DNA of 64,000 nt from Chitinophagales bacterium (lineage in GTDB: Bacteria; Bacteroidota; Bacteroidia; Chitinophagales; Chitinophagaceae), in contig JAFLBI010000001.1 in NCBI GenBank assembly GCA_017303835.1, positions 1,736,001-1,800,000 on the forward strand. Direction: 5' to 3'. Within the stretch, counting starts at the first letter, position 1, and every line of letters starts with the position of its first letter. The notes under the pieces were generated by a model. That model did not search any database and was not told where the DNA came from. It saw only the letters and a program-made list of their open reading frames with translations. This document shows, piece by piece, positions 54,333 through 62,621 of the stretch. A program made the position numbers and the translations under genes.

Positions 54333-56015
54333 ATGAAGATTTTCCTTGCCCAGCAGAACTACCACATCGGCAATTTTGCCTATAACACAGATAAGATCAT
54401 TGCAGCCATTGAATCTGCCAAAGCAGCCGGCGGCGATTTGATTGTATTCAGTGAGATGAGTGTGTGCGGTTATCCGGCAAGAGACTTTGTAGAATTCAAA
54501 GATTTTATTGATCAATGCTATGCAGCTATCGACAAGATTCGTTTGCATGCAGATACCATTGGTGTGGTGATTGGTTCACCTGCGAGAAACCCGCGCAAAG
54601 AAGGCAAGGATTTATTCAACGCAGCTTTCTTTCTGTATGAACAACAAATCATTGCAGAAATTCATAAGACACTCTTACCTACTTACGATGTGTTTGATGA
54701 GTATCGCTATTTTGAACCAGCCGATACTTGGCAAGTAGTGCCCTTCAAAGGCAAGAAAATTGCCGTGTCCATTTGTGAAGACATTTGGAACCTGGGTGAT
54801 AATCCATTGTACAAGATTTGTCCCATGGATCAGTTGATGCAACAATCGCCCGACTTTATGGTGAACCTAAGTGCATCCCCTTTTGATTATACGCATGATG
54901 AAGACCGCAAAGCAACCATCAAAGCCAATGTGGTGAAATACAAACTGCCCATGTTCTATTGCAACGCTGTGGGCAGTCAGACAGAGATTGTATTCGATGG
55001 TGCTTCTTATGCTTTTGATAAAGCTGCCAATCTTTGTGGTGCTTTGCCAATGTTTACCGAATCAGTTCAAGGATTTGATTTGCATGAAGACGGCAGTATT
55101 GCACAAGCTATTTTGGAACCCGCTAGTCGCGTACCGGATAAAGAACTGAACCCAGTAACACTAGAAGCTGAATTGAATATTGCACAGGTCTATGATGCAC
55201 TGGTGCTGGGCATTCGCGATTATTTCGGTAAGATGGGTTTTACCAAAGCCATACTCGGTTCTTCCGGTGGAATAGATTCAGCAGTAACATTGGCGATTGC
55301 CTGTGATGCATTAGGTGCAGCCAATGTGCGTGCTGTATTGATGCCTTCGCCTTATTCAACAGAACATTCTGTGGATGATGCAGTAGCCTTGAGCAAGAAC
55401 CTGAACAATCCTTATGATATCATCCGCATCAATGATATCTATCAAGCTTTTCTGCAAACATTGGATCCACTGTTTCAAGGTTTACCTTTCTCATTGGCAG
55501 AGGAAAATATTCAAAGCAGAAGCAGAGGAAATTTATTGATGGCCATTGCCAATAAGTTTGGTTATGTATTGCTGAACACGAGTAATAAGAGTGAACTCTC
55601 AACCGGTTATGGCACTTTGTATGGTGATATGGCTGGCGGACTTGGTGTGCTAGGCGATTGCTACAAACTGCAGGTCTATGCGCTGGCGCGATACATCAAC
55701 CGTGAAAAAGAAATCATCCCCAACAATATCATCACCAAAGCACCGAGTGCAGAATTGAGACCCAACCAAAAGGATAGCGATAGCTTACCTGATTACGATA
55801 TCCTTGATAAGATTCTCTTCCAATATATAGAGCGCAGACAGAGTCCGGCAGAAATCAAAGCCATGGGTTTTGATGCTGCATTGGTTGACCGCATCCTCAA
55901 ATTGGTGAACACGAATGAATACAAGCGTAACCAGTTCTGCCCCATCATTCGCGTTAGCCCCAAAGCTTTTGGTGTGGGCCGTCGTGTACCCATTGTAGGC
56001 AAATACCTAAGCTGA
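54333..56015 (+). CDS. nadE: Glutamine-dependent NAD synthetase
   Basis: Last step of NAD synthesis, amidating deamido-NAD, 560 aa. The N-terminal nitrilase-type glutaminase (about residues 1-260) has the Glu in VFSEMSVCGYP, Lys in KTLLPTYDVF and Cys in VSICEDIW. The C-terminal synthetase (about 290-555) has the P-loop SSGGIDSAVTLAIA and the NTSNKSELSTGYGTLYGDMAGG block. The open frame begins 73 codons earlier, but family members start at MKIFLAQQNYHIG and a -7-like box sits just before it. Divergent from gldB, a pairing that I recall in other Bacteroidota. Confidence 0.95.
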   Translation: MKIFLAQQNYHIGNFAYNTDKIIAAIESAKAAGGDLIVFSEMSVCGYPARDFVEFKDFIDQCYAAIDKIRLHADTIGVVIGSPARNPRKEGKDLFNAAFFLYEQQIIAEIHKTLLPTYDVFDEYRYFEPADTWQVVPFKGKKIAVSICEDIWNLGDNPLYKICPMDQLMQQSPDFMVNLSASPFDYTHDEDRKATIKANVVKYKLPMFYCNAVGSQTEIVFDGASYAFDKAANLCGALPMFTESVQGFDLHEDGSIAQAILEPASRVPDKELNPVTLEAELNIAQVYDALVLGIRDYFGKMGFTKAILGSSGGIDSAVTLAIACDALGAANVRAVLMPSPYSTEHSVDDAVALSKNLNNPYDIIRINDIYQAFLQTLDPLFQGLPFSLAEENIQSRSRGNLLMAIANKFGYVLLNTSNKSELSTGYGTLYGDMAGGLGVLGDCYKLQVYALARYINREKEIIPNNIITKAPSAELRPNQKDSDSLPDYDILDKILFQYIERRQSPAEIKAMGFDAALVDRILKLVNTNEYKRNQFCPIIRVSPKAFGVGRRVPIVGKYLS

Positions 56016-56048
56016 TTGTTTTTGAATTAGTTAAGTATAGTAGAAATA

Positions 56049-56084
56049 ATTGTTTGTGTTTTGCCGCTTGTGTGGCCAAACAAT
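56049..56084. other. Hairpin-forming repeat downstream of nadE
   Basis: ATTGTTTG (56049-56056) and CAAACAAT (56077-56084) are a perfect 8-base inverted pair, with a short inner GCC/GGC pair. There is no T run; it may still help end the nadE message. Confidence 0.4.
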
Positions 56085-56122
56085 CTATTACGCACATGGT
56101 TATTGCATGAAAAGCGACGTTC

Positions 56123-56362
56123 ATGCGCAATTACCGTATCGCCACTATTCTTGTTACACTTTATCTGTTGGTCTATGTGATTTTACACCAATCAGGTGCT
56201 GAATTACGCGTGTTGGCCTGGATGTTTGTTTTCTCTCCTGCTCTGGTGATTTGGATGGTCTACACCATTTTGAAATATGGCATTTATGGCGGACCTGAAT
56301 TAGCCGAACAAGAAGAGTTTGGCTATCAGGACAAACAAAAAGAGGACCTTGGCACTTTTTAG
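56123..56362 (+). CDS. Small two-helix membrane protein
   Basis: Protein of 79 aa with hydrophobic helices at about residues 5-23 and 30-50 and an acidic C-terminal tail (AEQEEFGYQDKQKEDLGTF). I do not recognise a named family. It is preceded by a long 107-base gap after nadE and ends 34 bases before the convergent universal stress protein gene. Codon use resembles its neighbours, so I treat it as real. Confidence 0.6.
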   Translation: MRNYRIATILVTLYLLVYVILHQSGAELRVLAWMFVFSPALVIWMVYTILKYGIYGGPELAEQEEFGYQDKQKEDLGTF

Positions 56363-56396
56363 ACCAGATCCTCTTACAAGATTCAATTCAACAAAA

Positions 56397-57227
56397 CTAT
56401 CCGTGCATCACCACTACTGGCACTTCAGAATGAAAAGCCAATTCCTTGGTATGACTAGGATGCAATAAAGCATCAAACCAACCATGCTTTTTAGGGAAGG
56501 TGATGACCATATCTACTTCATGTTCTACTGCAAATTCATTGATGGCATCAGAAAAATCTTCACGCAGTGAGAATACATATTCATGCGGATAATCGCGCAT
56601 GATATTATCCAACAACATGCTTTCTACTTTACCCTCATCGGTATTGCGCCTGAACTCCGGATCGAAATTCATTACATACACTTTTGGCTGAATATCATCC
56701 AGCAGTTTACGTAAAGGCACTTCAGGTGTAGTAGTAGCGATGTCTTTCAGATCACTCATCATCATCACTTCATGAATGTTCTGATACTTCGCGTTAGCAG
56801 GTACAATAATCAATGGCACTTTGGTATGTTTTGATACAGCCAAAGTATTGCTACCAATCAGTGTTTCTTCTAATGCGCCACCACCGGTAATACCCATAAC
56901 AATGTAGTTAGCACCTACACGCTGACAGATTTCATCAATCTCCTGAACCAAGAAATGCATTTCGCAAACCAAGTCAACAGCAATATTGGCTGATGTAAGC
57001 GACAATAATCTGTCTCTTTCTGCAGCCAAGCCGTCTTCACCGGCTTTCTTCATGGTTTCAAAATCGGTAATGGTTACTGCCAGCAGCGGATCGCCAACTG
57101 CAGATGGTTGGTATGCGTGGTAGAGGACAATTTTATCTGCGCTGATCTGACGGGCAAAGCCCAAAGCATATTCTGCCGCATTCTTCGCCACGGGCGAGAA
57201 GTCGGTAGGAACGAGTATGGTTTTCAT
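56397..57227 (-). CDS. Universal stress protein, two UspA domains
   Basis: Cytoplasmic protein of 276 aa with two tandem Usp folds (about residues 1-145 and 150-276). Domain 1 has the start MKTILVPTDFSPVAKNAAEYAL and the ATP-binding signature GITGGGALEETLIGSNTLAV (GxxGx9-GS). Domain 2 lacks that signature and is probably structural. Bacteroidota often carry several such tandem proteins. Partner and trigger are unknown. Confidence 0.9.
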   Translation of the reverse strand: MKTILVPTDFSPVAKNAAEYALGFARQISADKIVLYHAYQPSAVGDPLLAVTITDFETMKKAGEDGLAAERDRLLSLTSANIAVDLVCEMHFLVQEIDEICQRVGANYIVMGITGGGALEETLIGSNTLAVSKHTKVPLIIVPANAKYQNIHEVMMMSDLKDIATTTPEVPLRKLLDDIQPKVYVMNFDPEFRRNTDEGKVESMLLDNIMRDYPHEYVFSLREDFSDAINEFAVEHEVDMVITFPKKHGWFDALLHPSHTKELAFHSEVPVVVMHG

Positions 57228-57292
57228 GACAAGCTATTTTAGCACATTAAAGCTACCAATAGCCCTGCCTCCTGCCTATGACGAATGTCATA

Positions 57293-58294
57293 TCAATCTG
57301 CTATCTGTAACACAATTTTGCCAAACTGCGCGGCTGTATCCATTTTACGAATCGCTTGCTCTGCCTGATCCATCGGATAGACACCGTCAATCACCGGCTG
57401 AATTTTGTGTTGCTCGAATAAGTGCACCATGGCGGCAAACTCATCTGGCGTACCCATCGTAGTACCGAGAATCTGTAAATGTTTCCAGAAAATCTTTTGC
57501 GGGTTTAAAGTAGTAATTGGCCCCTGTGTACCACCGAAGAAAACAATGCGCCCACCCAATTTGGCGAGGTCGATAAAATGCTTGAATCCATCACCTGCCG
57601 CACTATCGATGATCACATCAAAACCATCAGTAGCACTTTGAAACAATTTATGCCAACCACTGATGGTATAGTTGATGCCCATCTTGGCACCCAACTGTAT
57701 GGCTTTGTTGATTTTCTCATCGCTGGAACTGGTGACATATACTTCTGCACCAATAGCCACCGCCATTTGTAAGACCATCAAAGCCACACCACCACCAATA
57801 CCGGTGATCAAAACCTTACTTCCCTTTTTCACCTGGCCTTTTGTAAACAAAGCACGATAACCGGTTAATCCCGCAAGCGGGATGGCTGCCGCAGCAGTAT
57901 GCGATAGATACGCCGGTTTGGGATACAAGGCACTCGAAGGCACTTTCACATATTCTGCAAACGTGCCATCATCGGGTAAACCCAGGATCTTGAATGTGGA
58001 TGCATGAAAAGCAGGATCATTACCCCAGTGCATACCTGGATTGATGATGACTTCTTTACCCACCCAAAAACTATCTGCATGATCATGCACAGCGTGCACT
58101 ACACCACTACCATCACTACCGAGAATGATGGGATAGCGCAAGCCGGCATACATGCCTTTTTGTATCCACCAATCGCGGTGATTGAAAGCTGCTGCTTTGA
58201 TTTTTACCACTACTTCACCCGGACCAGCCTGAGGCATAGGCGCTTCTTGTACCGATAGTGCCTGCTCTTTATCCACGCATATAACCGCACGCAT
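57293..58294 (-). CDS. Quinone-oxidoreductase-like zinc-type dehydrogenase
   Basis: Medium-chain dehydrogenase/reductase of 333 aa. A GroES-like N-terminal domain (about residues 25-125) precedes a Rossmann domain with GIGGGVALMVLQMAVAIGA (near residue 165). At the position of the catalytic zinc Cys in alcohol dehydrogenases it has AAAFNHRDWW, an Asn, which is typical of zinc-free quinone oxidoreductases. It reduces quinones or enones with NADPH in related enzymes; the real substrate is unknown. Divergent from the lipoprotein gene at 58358. Confidence 0.88.
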   Translation of the reverse strand: MRAVICVDKEQALSVQEAPMPQAGPGEVVVKIKAAAFNHRDWWIQKGMYAGLRYPIILGSDGSGVVHAVHDHADSFWVGKEVIINPGMHWGNDPAFHASTFKILGLPDDGTFAEYVKVPSSALYPKPAYLSHTAAAAIPLAGLTGYRALFTKGQVKKGSKVLITGIGGGVALMVLQMAVAIGAEVYVTSSSDEKINKAIQLGAKMGINYTISGWHKLFQSATDGFDVIIDSAAGDGFKHFIDLAKLGGRIVFFGGTQGPITTLNPQKIFWKHLQILGTTMGTPDEFAAMVHLFEQHKIQPVIDGVYPMDQAEQAIRKMDTAAQFGKIVLQIAD

Positions 58295-58345
58295 AAACCA
58301 AATTTTATTGGTGTAAAGCTAGGCGCTTTCTACTTAGCTGCGGCG

Positions 58346-58353
58346 TAGTTTTA
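58346..58353 (+). promoter_or_regulatory. -7-like box for the lipoprotein gene, leaderless geometry
   Basis: TAGTTTTA (one change from TAnnTTTG) ends 4 bases before the ATG at 58358. Confidence 0.45.
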
Positions 58354-58357
58354 TGGT

Positions 58358-59026
58358 ATGAAAGGGATGAAACTGATTTTGATGACGATGCTCTGTGTGG
58401 CAGGCAGCTACAGTTGCAAATCTGTGCAAGTGGTGATGGAGAAAAAACCACCTGAAATACAATTATCGCTGAATACTGAAAAGATTGTACTAGTTGATCT
58501 CGCCAAAATACAAGCAAGAGGTTTGGTGATGACCAAACAGCGGGAAGAAGTGTTGCAGGAAATCAAGCAATTCTATTTCAAAGAAGGCAGTAAATACTTA
58601 GCAGATGCTTTGTCCATTTCTGTTGTAGTAGATACCACAACACATGCGGTGAAAACACCGGAAACTGTTGTGCAAGAAGTGCAGCAAACTTATGGACCTG
58701 CATTGGTGATACTCGTGAACAGTTTTGATGGGGGCTTTAATCAGGAAACGGTGAACCGCGAAAGAAATAATGATGGTTCTGTAAGTAAAACAGCTCAGTA
58801 CTCTGTGTATTGCACAACGGATGTCAGCATCTGGCACAATAACCAATTTTACCCCAAAAGAATAGAAGCTAGCAGACCACACTCTGAACGATCTGTCATG
58901 AGTGGTTTATTGGCAAGAGGCCCGGGCTATAGAGCCAATAAGCGCGATATTGAAGAAGCTGCCAAAGCGAATATGGTGATGATTGCAGACATATTCAGAG
59001 AAACAAGAAGACCAGTAATTAGATAA
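58358..59026 (+). CDS. Lipoprotein of unknown function
   Basis: Protein of 222 aa with a lipoprotein signal (lipobox GSYSC, Cys near residue 20). The mature part begins KSVQVVMEKKPPEIQL and includes GPALVILVNSFDGGF and a late EEAAKANMVMIADIFRETRRPV stretch. It resembles uncharacterised Bacteroidota lipoproteins (DUF6340-like is a guess). No catalytic motif. It marks the edge of the A+T-richer patch that follows. Confidence 0.65.
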   Translation: MKGMKLILMTMLCVAGSYSCKSVQVVMEKKPPEIQLSLNTEKIVLVDLAKIQARGLVMTKQREEVLQEIKQFYFKEGSKYLADALSISVVVDTTTHAVKTPETVVQEVQQTYGPALVILVNSFDGGFNQETVNRERNNDGSVSKTAQYSVYCTTDVSIWHNNQFYPKRIEASRPHSERSVMSGLLARGPGYRANKRDIEEAAKANMVMIADIFRETRRPVIR

Positions 59027-59036
59027 AGAAAAACAT

Positions 59037-59145
59037 CTTGGGCTTGCGTGCACGATTACCACAGCGTCTAAGGATTTGCGTGGGCTGAAAGAGCTCTGCT
59101 GATACTGGGAAGTCTAGTCAAAAAAACCTACAGTAGTAGCCCAAG
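59037..59145. repeat. 109-base segment bounded by an 8-base inverted repeat
   Basis: CTTGGGCT (59037-59044) and AGCCCAAG (59138-59145) are perfect inverted copies at the ends of a non-coding segment directly at the edge of the A+T-richer patch. The interior has no open frame. It could be a miniature inverted-repeat element or an RNA with a closing stem. I see no certain target-site duplication. Confidence 0.35.
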
Positions 59146-59190
59146 TACAAAACTTGACATTTGTCTGTGTAATATTATATGTAGTTTTCA

Positions 59191-59502
59191 CTAAGCTTTT
59201 TTAGGTGCCACTTTCTTTAGCGCCGCTTTTTTAGGTGCCACTTTCTTTAGCGCCGCTTTCTTAGGTGCCGCTTTTGGTTTGATATTTTTATATACAGGAA
59301 CAGGAATCCCATTTTCTATTTTGTAACCTGTTATAACTCTAGATTTTATTACAATCTTTTTTTGGGGTAATATGTCTTTAAACTTTTCGTACAGTCTTTT
59401 AATATCTTGTGGCTCTCTTTCGTAAATGTAAGAATACATTATAGGGTATTCAGTTGATTTTACTTCTATATTCTTAGTTGATGACATTATTAATTTTTTC
59501 AT
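59191..59502 (-). CDS. Small protein with Lys/Ala/Pro repeat tail
   Basis: Protein of 103 aa. Residues 1-75 form an ordinary compact stretch (STEYPIMYSYIYEREPQDIKRLYEKF region); residues about 76-103 are a repeat tail of KKAAP/KKVAP units encoded by 30-base tandem repeats. I do not recognise the N-terminal domain. Its ATG overlaps the stop of the zeta-toxin-like kinase gene by four bases, so the two are translationally coupled and probably work together. The tail resembles the histone-like protein at 41873. DNA or RNA binding by the tail is inference. Met 6 is an alternative start. Confidence 0.6.
   Translation of the reverse strand: MKKLIMSSTKNIEVKSTEYPIMYSYIYEREPQDIKRLYEKFKDILPQKKIVIKSRVITGYKIENGIPVPVYKNIKPKAAPKKAALKKVAPKKAALKKVAPKKA
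59195..59260. repeat. 30-base tandem repeat encoding the basic tail
   Basis: Two identical 30-base units (59195-59224 and 59225-59254) followed by a diverging partial copy. Each encodes ten residues, in frame, so copy-number change would lengthen or shorten the basic tail without shifting the frame. Confidence 0.8.
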
Positions 59503-60422
59503 GCTTTAAATAAATTTGCTGGATTATTAGTGTTGCTTTTCAAAATACATTTAGGCTCTTCACCTTCCTTAACGTCTGTACTAATGATGCCGTAACTTTC
59601 TATCAGATCTGCCCTATGTGTTATGGCTTTGTAGAAGGCGATTGTAGGATTATTTGCATATGTATCAAAAATTAAGCCTAAAGGAACATATCTGTCTGTT
59701 TTATCAAATCTAGTCAATGCCCTTTTTGTTGCTTTAACCCTATCTAATTCAACTAATGTCAAGTGGACTTTATAATTACTTTTCTTCAAAATTTCGATAA
59801 GCCCTAGTAAGCCATCAAAATTAGACCCAATCTTGGGTAGAATTATATTAGCACCCACTTCCTTACAATAATCGAATAAAGACTTAAATCTAGCAGGATT
59901 GTTTTCACCGAAAACTATTCGATCTGATTCTTCGTGAACTAGCGTTGCACCAAATGGCAATGCAGTGAATTCAGGCAACTTCCTTTTCGCATAATCTGAG
60001 TCGAGTATATAACCACCATATTTATCTGCAACTATATTGGATATTCCAGATTTACCAGAGGCAGGTAGCCCAGTAATTATATATGCGTTGAATTGAGTTT
60101 GCACTGTTGTTAAAGGAAAAGCTCCTCCTTTTCCAAGCTCAATATCCTCATCCTTTTCTAACCGCTTTTGAGTTAATAATTCTAAAACAATTGTTTCCCG
60201 AAGCTTTCGTCTGCTTTTTGCGCTACGGTATTTTGCTATTCTATAAGATTTACTACTTACACTTATTAATGTTTCATCGAAATTTTCAATATTAAGTTCA
60301 GTTGAAACAATCTTTGGAACAATTCCATACTTTTCATCTATATCAAAATCATAATTTAAGGCATTTTCCAAAAAATGTTCGACAAGTTCGAAATTGTTAA
60401 GTGGTCTGCTTGTTTTAGCCAT
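59499..60422 (-). CDS. Zeta-toxin-like P-loop kinase
   Basis: Protein of 307 aa. The N-terminal ~110 residues are unrecognised. The kinase part starts near 113 with Walker A GLPASGKS and the acidic DSDYAKRKLPEF motif typical of zeta toxins and related P-loop phosphotransferases, followed by ATLVHEESDRIV and ELDRVKATKRALTRFDKTDRYVPLGLI, a zeta-like C-terminal block. Zeta toxins phosphorylate UDP-N-acetylglucosamine, but related kinases modify other substrates. The neighbour at 59191 is not an obvious epsilon-type antitoxin. The gene is A+T-richer than its surroundings, suggesting transfer. Confidence 0.7.
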   Translation of the reverse strand: MAKTSRPLNNFELVEHFLENALNYDFDIDEKYGIVPKIVSTELNIENFDETLISVSSKSYRIAKYRSAKSRRKLRETIVLELLTQKRLEKDEDIELGKGGAFPLTTVQTQFNAYIITGLPASGKSGISNIVADKYGGYILDSDYAKRKLPEFTALPFGATLVHEESDRIVFGENNPARFKSLFDYCKEVGANIILPKIGSNFDGLLGLIEILKKSNYKVHLTLVELDRVKATKRALTRFDKTDRYVPLGLIFDTYANNPTIAFYKAITHRADLIESYGIISTDVKEGEEPKCILKSNTNNPANLFKA

Positions 60423-60501
60423 ATCTAAAGTTAAATAAATTTAGACTATTTTAAGTTTGCGCATAAAATTCTGGGCTTTGCAAAGGTCAGCAATAAATAT
60501 T

Positions 60502-60525
60502 CCATAGCCTTATTCTAAACTATGG
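60502..60525 (-). other. Hairpin-like repeat between the two accessory genes
   Basis: CCATAG (60502-60507) and CTATGG (60520-60525) flank a 12-base centre in the 206-base gap between the kinase and the 60629 gene. On the minus strand an AT-rich run follows, so it could be a weak terminator for the 60629 gene. Nothing else stands out in the gap. Confidence 0.35.
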
Positions 60526-60628
60526 CTTTATTGGTTAAAGTAAGAATAAAAATATTGATTAACCTATCAAAGCTGGATTGTTCATTACTTAAAAACCAAA
60601 TTGAACAAAGCCGTTTGCTAACAGTATT

Positions 60629-61261
60629 TTAAAGGTAGCTTTTTTTCTGATCGACCCAACCATTCGTTAAAATGATGATACCTTCTGTTATTTTATTCAT
60701 CCAAAATACAGAACCATGTTTTTCACTATCTGAGATAAAATTATCGTGTAAGCCAATTGTAAAATTTACATGCATTTCAGTTTGCTGTGGCTTCATAGAA
60801 GCAAATATAGTTTGATCACTAAAATGAATGAATGCGTTTCCTGTATCATAAACTTTTTGAACCCAGTCAAACCCACTTACTTGATTTAGTTTACTTACTA
60901 GATATGTATCAGTTAAGTTTTTATTTGATATATCTTTTATATTTCTAACAGGTGTGCCAGAAAAAACGAGTTTAGCAAATTCATCGACATTGAAATTAAT
61001 CAACTGCGGTGCATACAATCTTAATAATGTATCAACATGAACTCTTACTAATGGCGCCGCTGCTATAAAATTTTTACTGCGTATTAAATCTGAAAATCCT
61101 TTGATAATGTTTACAGATCGATTTAAGATTCCTATTGTATAGATATCAAACATGTAAAACCCTGGAGGTATTTCCAAGCATTCTTTTCCTAATTGGGTAA
61201 TTAGTTTTATTTGCAAATCAAGATTTTCCAATAACTCCTCAATACTACTGTTTGTTTCCAT
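60629..61261 (-). CDS. Unrecognised helical protein of the accessory patch
   Basis: Protein of 210 aa, mostly alpha-helical by pattern. It contains RVHVDTLLRLYAP (near residue 73) and YDTGNAFIHFSD (near residue 140), reminiscent of DUF5677/HEPN-like families that sense or cleave RNA, but I cannot confirm the diagnostic R-x4-6-H pair. It is A+T-rich like its neighbour and on the same strand as the zeta-like kinase, 206 bases upstream of it. It may belong to the same accessory module. Confidence 0.5.
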   Translation of the reverse strand: METNSSIEELLENLDLQIKLITQLGKECLEIPPGFYMFDIYTIGILNRSVNIIKGFSDLIRSKNFIAAAPLVRVHVDTLLRLYAPQLINFNVDEFAKLVFSGTPVRNIKDISNKNLTDTYLVSKLNQVSGFDWVQKVYDTGNAFIHFSDQTIFASMKPQQTEMHVNFTIGLHDNFISDSEKHGSVFWMNKITEGIIILTNGWVDQKKSYL

Positions 61262-61304
61262 AAAATAGTGACTAACTCTAAAATATAGGAAAGTTATGAG
61301 ATGA

Positions 61305-61331
61305 AAAAAGCAGGCTCTTGGCCTGCTTTTT
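61305..61331 (-). terminator. Terminator of the second thiolase gene
   Basis: AAAAAGCAGGC (61305-61315) pairs with GCCTGCTTTTT (61321-61331) around TCTTG. Read on the minus strand it ends in T residues. It separates the thiolase from the accessory patch. Confidence 0.88.
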
Positions 61332-61351
61332 AAATAACTATCTTAAGTCTA

Positions 61352-62527
61352 TTACAAGTTCTCAATAATTCCGGCAATGCCTTGTCCGCCGCCAACGCAT
61401 GCTGTAACCATGCCGTATTTTTTGTTCAGTCGCTTCATATCATTCAGTATCTGAATGGTGAGCTTGGCACCGGTACAACCCAATGGATGGCCTAAGGCTA
61501 TCGCCCCACCATTGATGTTCACAATATCCGGGTTCAATCCCGCTTCGCGGATGACTGCCAATGACTGAGAAGCAAATGCTTCGTTCAATTCAATCAAATC
61601 AATATCACCCAGGTTCATATTGGCTTGCTTCAATACTTTGGGTATCGCCGCCACAGGACCAATACCCATGATGCGCGGGTGCACACCGGCAGAAGCGCAA
61701 TTCACCAATCGGCCAATCGGCTTCAGTCCCAACTCATTCACCATACGCTCACTCATCACCAACACAAATGCAGAACCATCACTTGTTTGAGAACTATTGC
61801 CTGCAGTCACGCAGCCACCCACAGCAAATGCCGGCTTCAACTTGGCCAATGCTTCTACCGTGGTATCTGCACGTACCCCTTCATCCGTATCTACCACATA
61901 AGAACGTGTGGCTTTCTTACCCTTTTCGTTCAAGTAAGTTTCTTCTACGGTAATGGGGAGAATACCAGATTTAAAATGGCCGGCTTCAATAGCAGCTTTG
62001 GCTTTCTGGTGACTCTGATACGCAAACTGATCCTGGTCTTCTCTGTTTACATTGTATTCCTTGGCAACTGCTTCAGCCGTTAAGCCCATGCTCAAATAAT
62101 AATCGGGTTCATCTTTGGCAATGCTATAAGCAGGTACGGTTTTCCAACCTGCGGTTGGTACCAGACTCATGCTTTCTGTACCACCGGCAATGATACAATC
62201 TGCCATACCGGTACGAATGCGTGCAGTGGCCATGGCAATGGTTTCCAAACCACTGGCGCAATAACGGTTTACGGTTACACCCGGTGCATCAAAACCTACC
62301 GCACGTGCAGCAATGATTCTTGCCACCTGCAAACCTTGTTCTGCTTCGGGCACGGCATTACCCACAATCACATCATCCACACGCTTGGGATCTAGCTGTG
62401 GCACAGATGCCAACAAACCTTTGATCACATCAATGGCCAGATCATCGGGGCGTACAAAACGAAAACCGCCGCGCTTGCTCTTGGCTACTGCGGTTCTGAA
62501 ACCAGCTACGATATATGCTTCCTGCAT
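61352..62527 (-). CDS. Thiolase, acetyl-CoA acyltransferase type
   Basis: Thiolase of 391 aa. Catalytic features are the nucleophile Cys in [14 protein letters not shown] (near residue 91), [16 protein letters not shown] and CVGGGQG near the end. It resembles FadA/FadI-type beta-oxidation thiolases ([24 protein letters not shown]) and differs clearly from the thiolase at 30083. No fadB partner is in the window. The frame is open 39 codons upstream across the pyrD promoter region, but [14 protein letters not shown] at 62527 matches family starts. Confidence 0.88.
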   Translation of the reverse strand: MQEAYIVAGFRTAVAKSKRGGFRFVRPDDLAIDVIKGLLASVPQLDPKRVDDVIVGNAVPEAEQGLQVARIIAARAVGFDAPGVTVNRYCASGLETIAMATARIRTGMADCIIAGGTESMSLVPTAGWKTVPAYSIAKDEPDYYLSMGLTAEAVAKEYNVNREDQDQFAYQSHQKAKAAIEAGHFKSGILPITVEETYLNEKGKKATRSYVVDTDEGVRADTTVEALAKLKPAFAVGGCVTAGNSSQTSDGSAFVLVMSERMVNELGLKPIGRLVNCASAGVHPRIMGIGPVAAIPKVLKQANMNLGDIDLIELNEAFASQSLAVIREAGLNPDIVNINGGAIALGHPLGCTGAKLTIQILNDMKRLNKKYGMVTACVGGGQGIAGIIENL

Positions 62528-62544
62528 GGCAAACAGATTTTCTC

Positions 62545-62552
62545 CAAATGTA
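62545..62552 (-). promoter_or_regulatory. -7 box of the second thiolase gene
   Basis: TACATTTG on the minus strand is an exact TAnnTTTG match 17 bases before the ATG at 62527; predicted leader about 12 bases. Confidence 0.5.
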
Positions 62553-62609
62553 GGGGAATTCACCAATAAAAGTTGTTTATGCAACCAATTTTCACAAACC
62601 GGGCTGTTG

Positions 62610-62617
62610 TACCTTCG
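62610..62617 (+). promoter_or_regulatory. -7 box of pyrD, leaderless geometry
   Basis: TACCTTCG (TAnnTTyG) ends 4 bases before the pyrD ATG at 62622, the same geometry as rlmN and the phosphatase gene. Confidence 0.55.
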
Positions 62618-62621
62618 CGCC

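Noticed and set aside
59037-59145. tRNA gene or integron attC site
   Set aside because: I could not fold a cloverleaf, and the conserved core sites of attC are missing; only the 8-base inverted ends are clear.
62313-62621. 103-residue N-terminal extension of PyrD
   Set aside because: It overlaps the divergent thiolase gene, and the -7 box directly before 62622 together with family length support the shorter protein.
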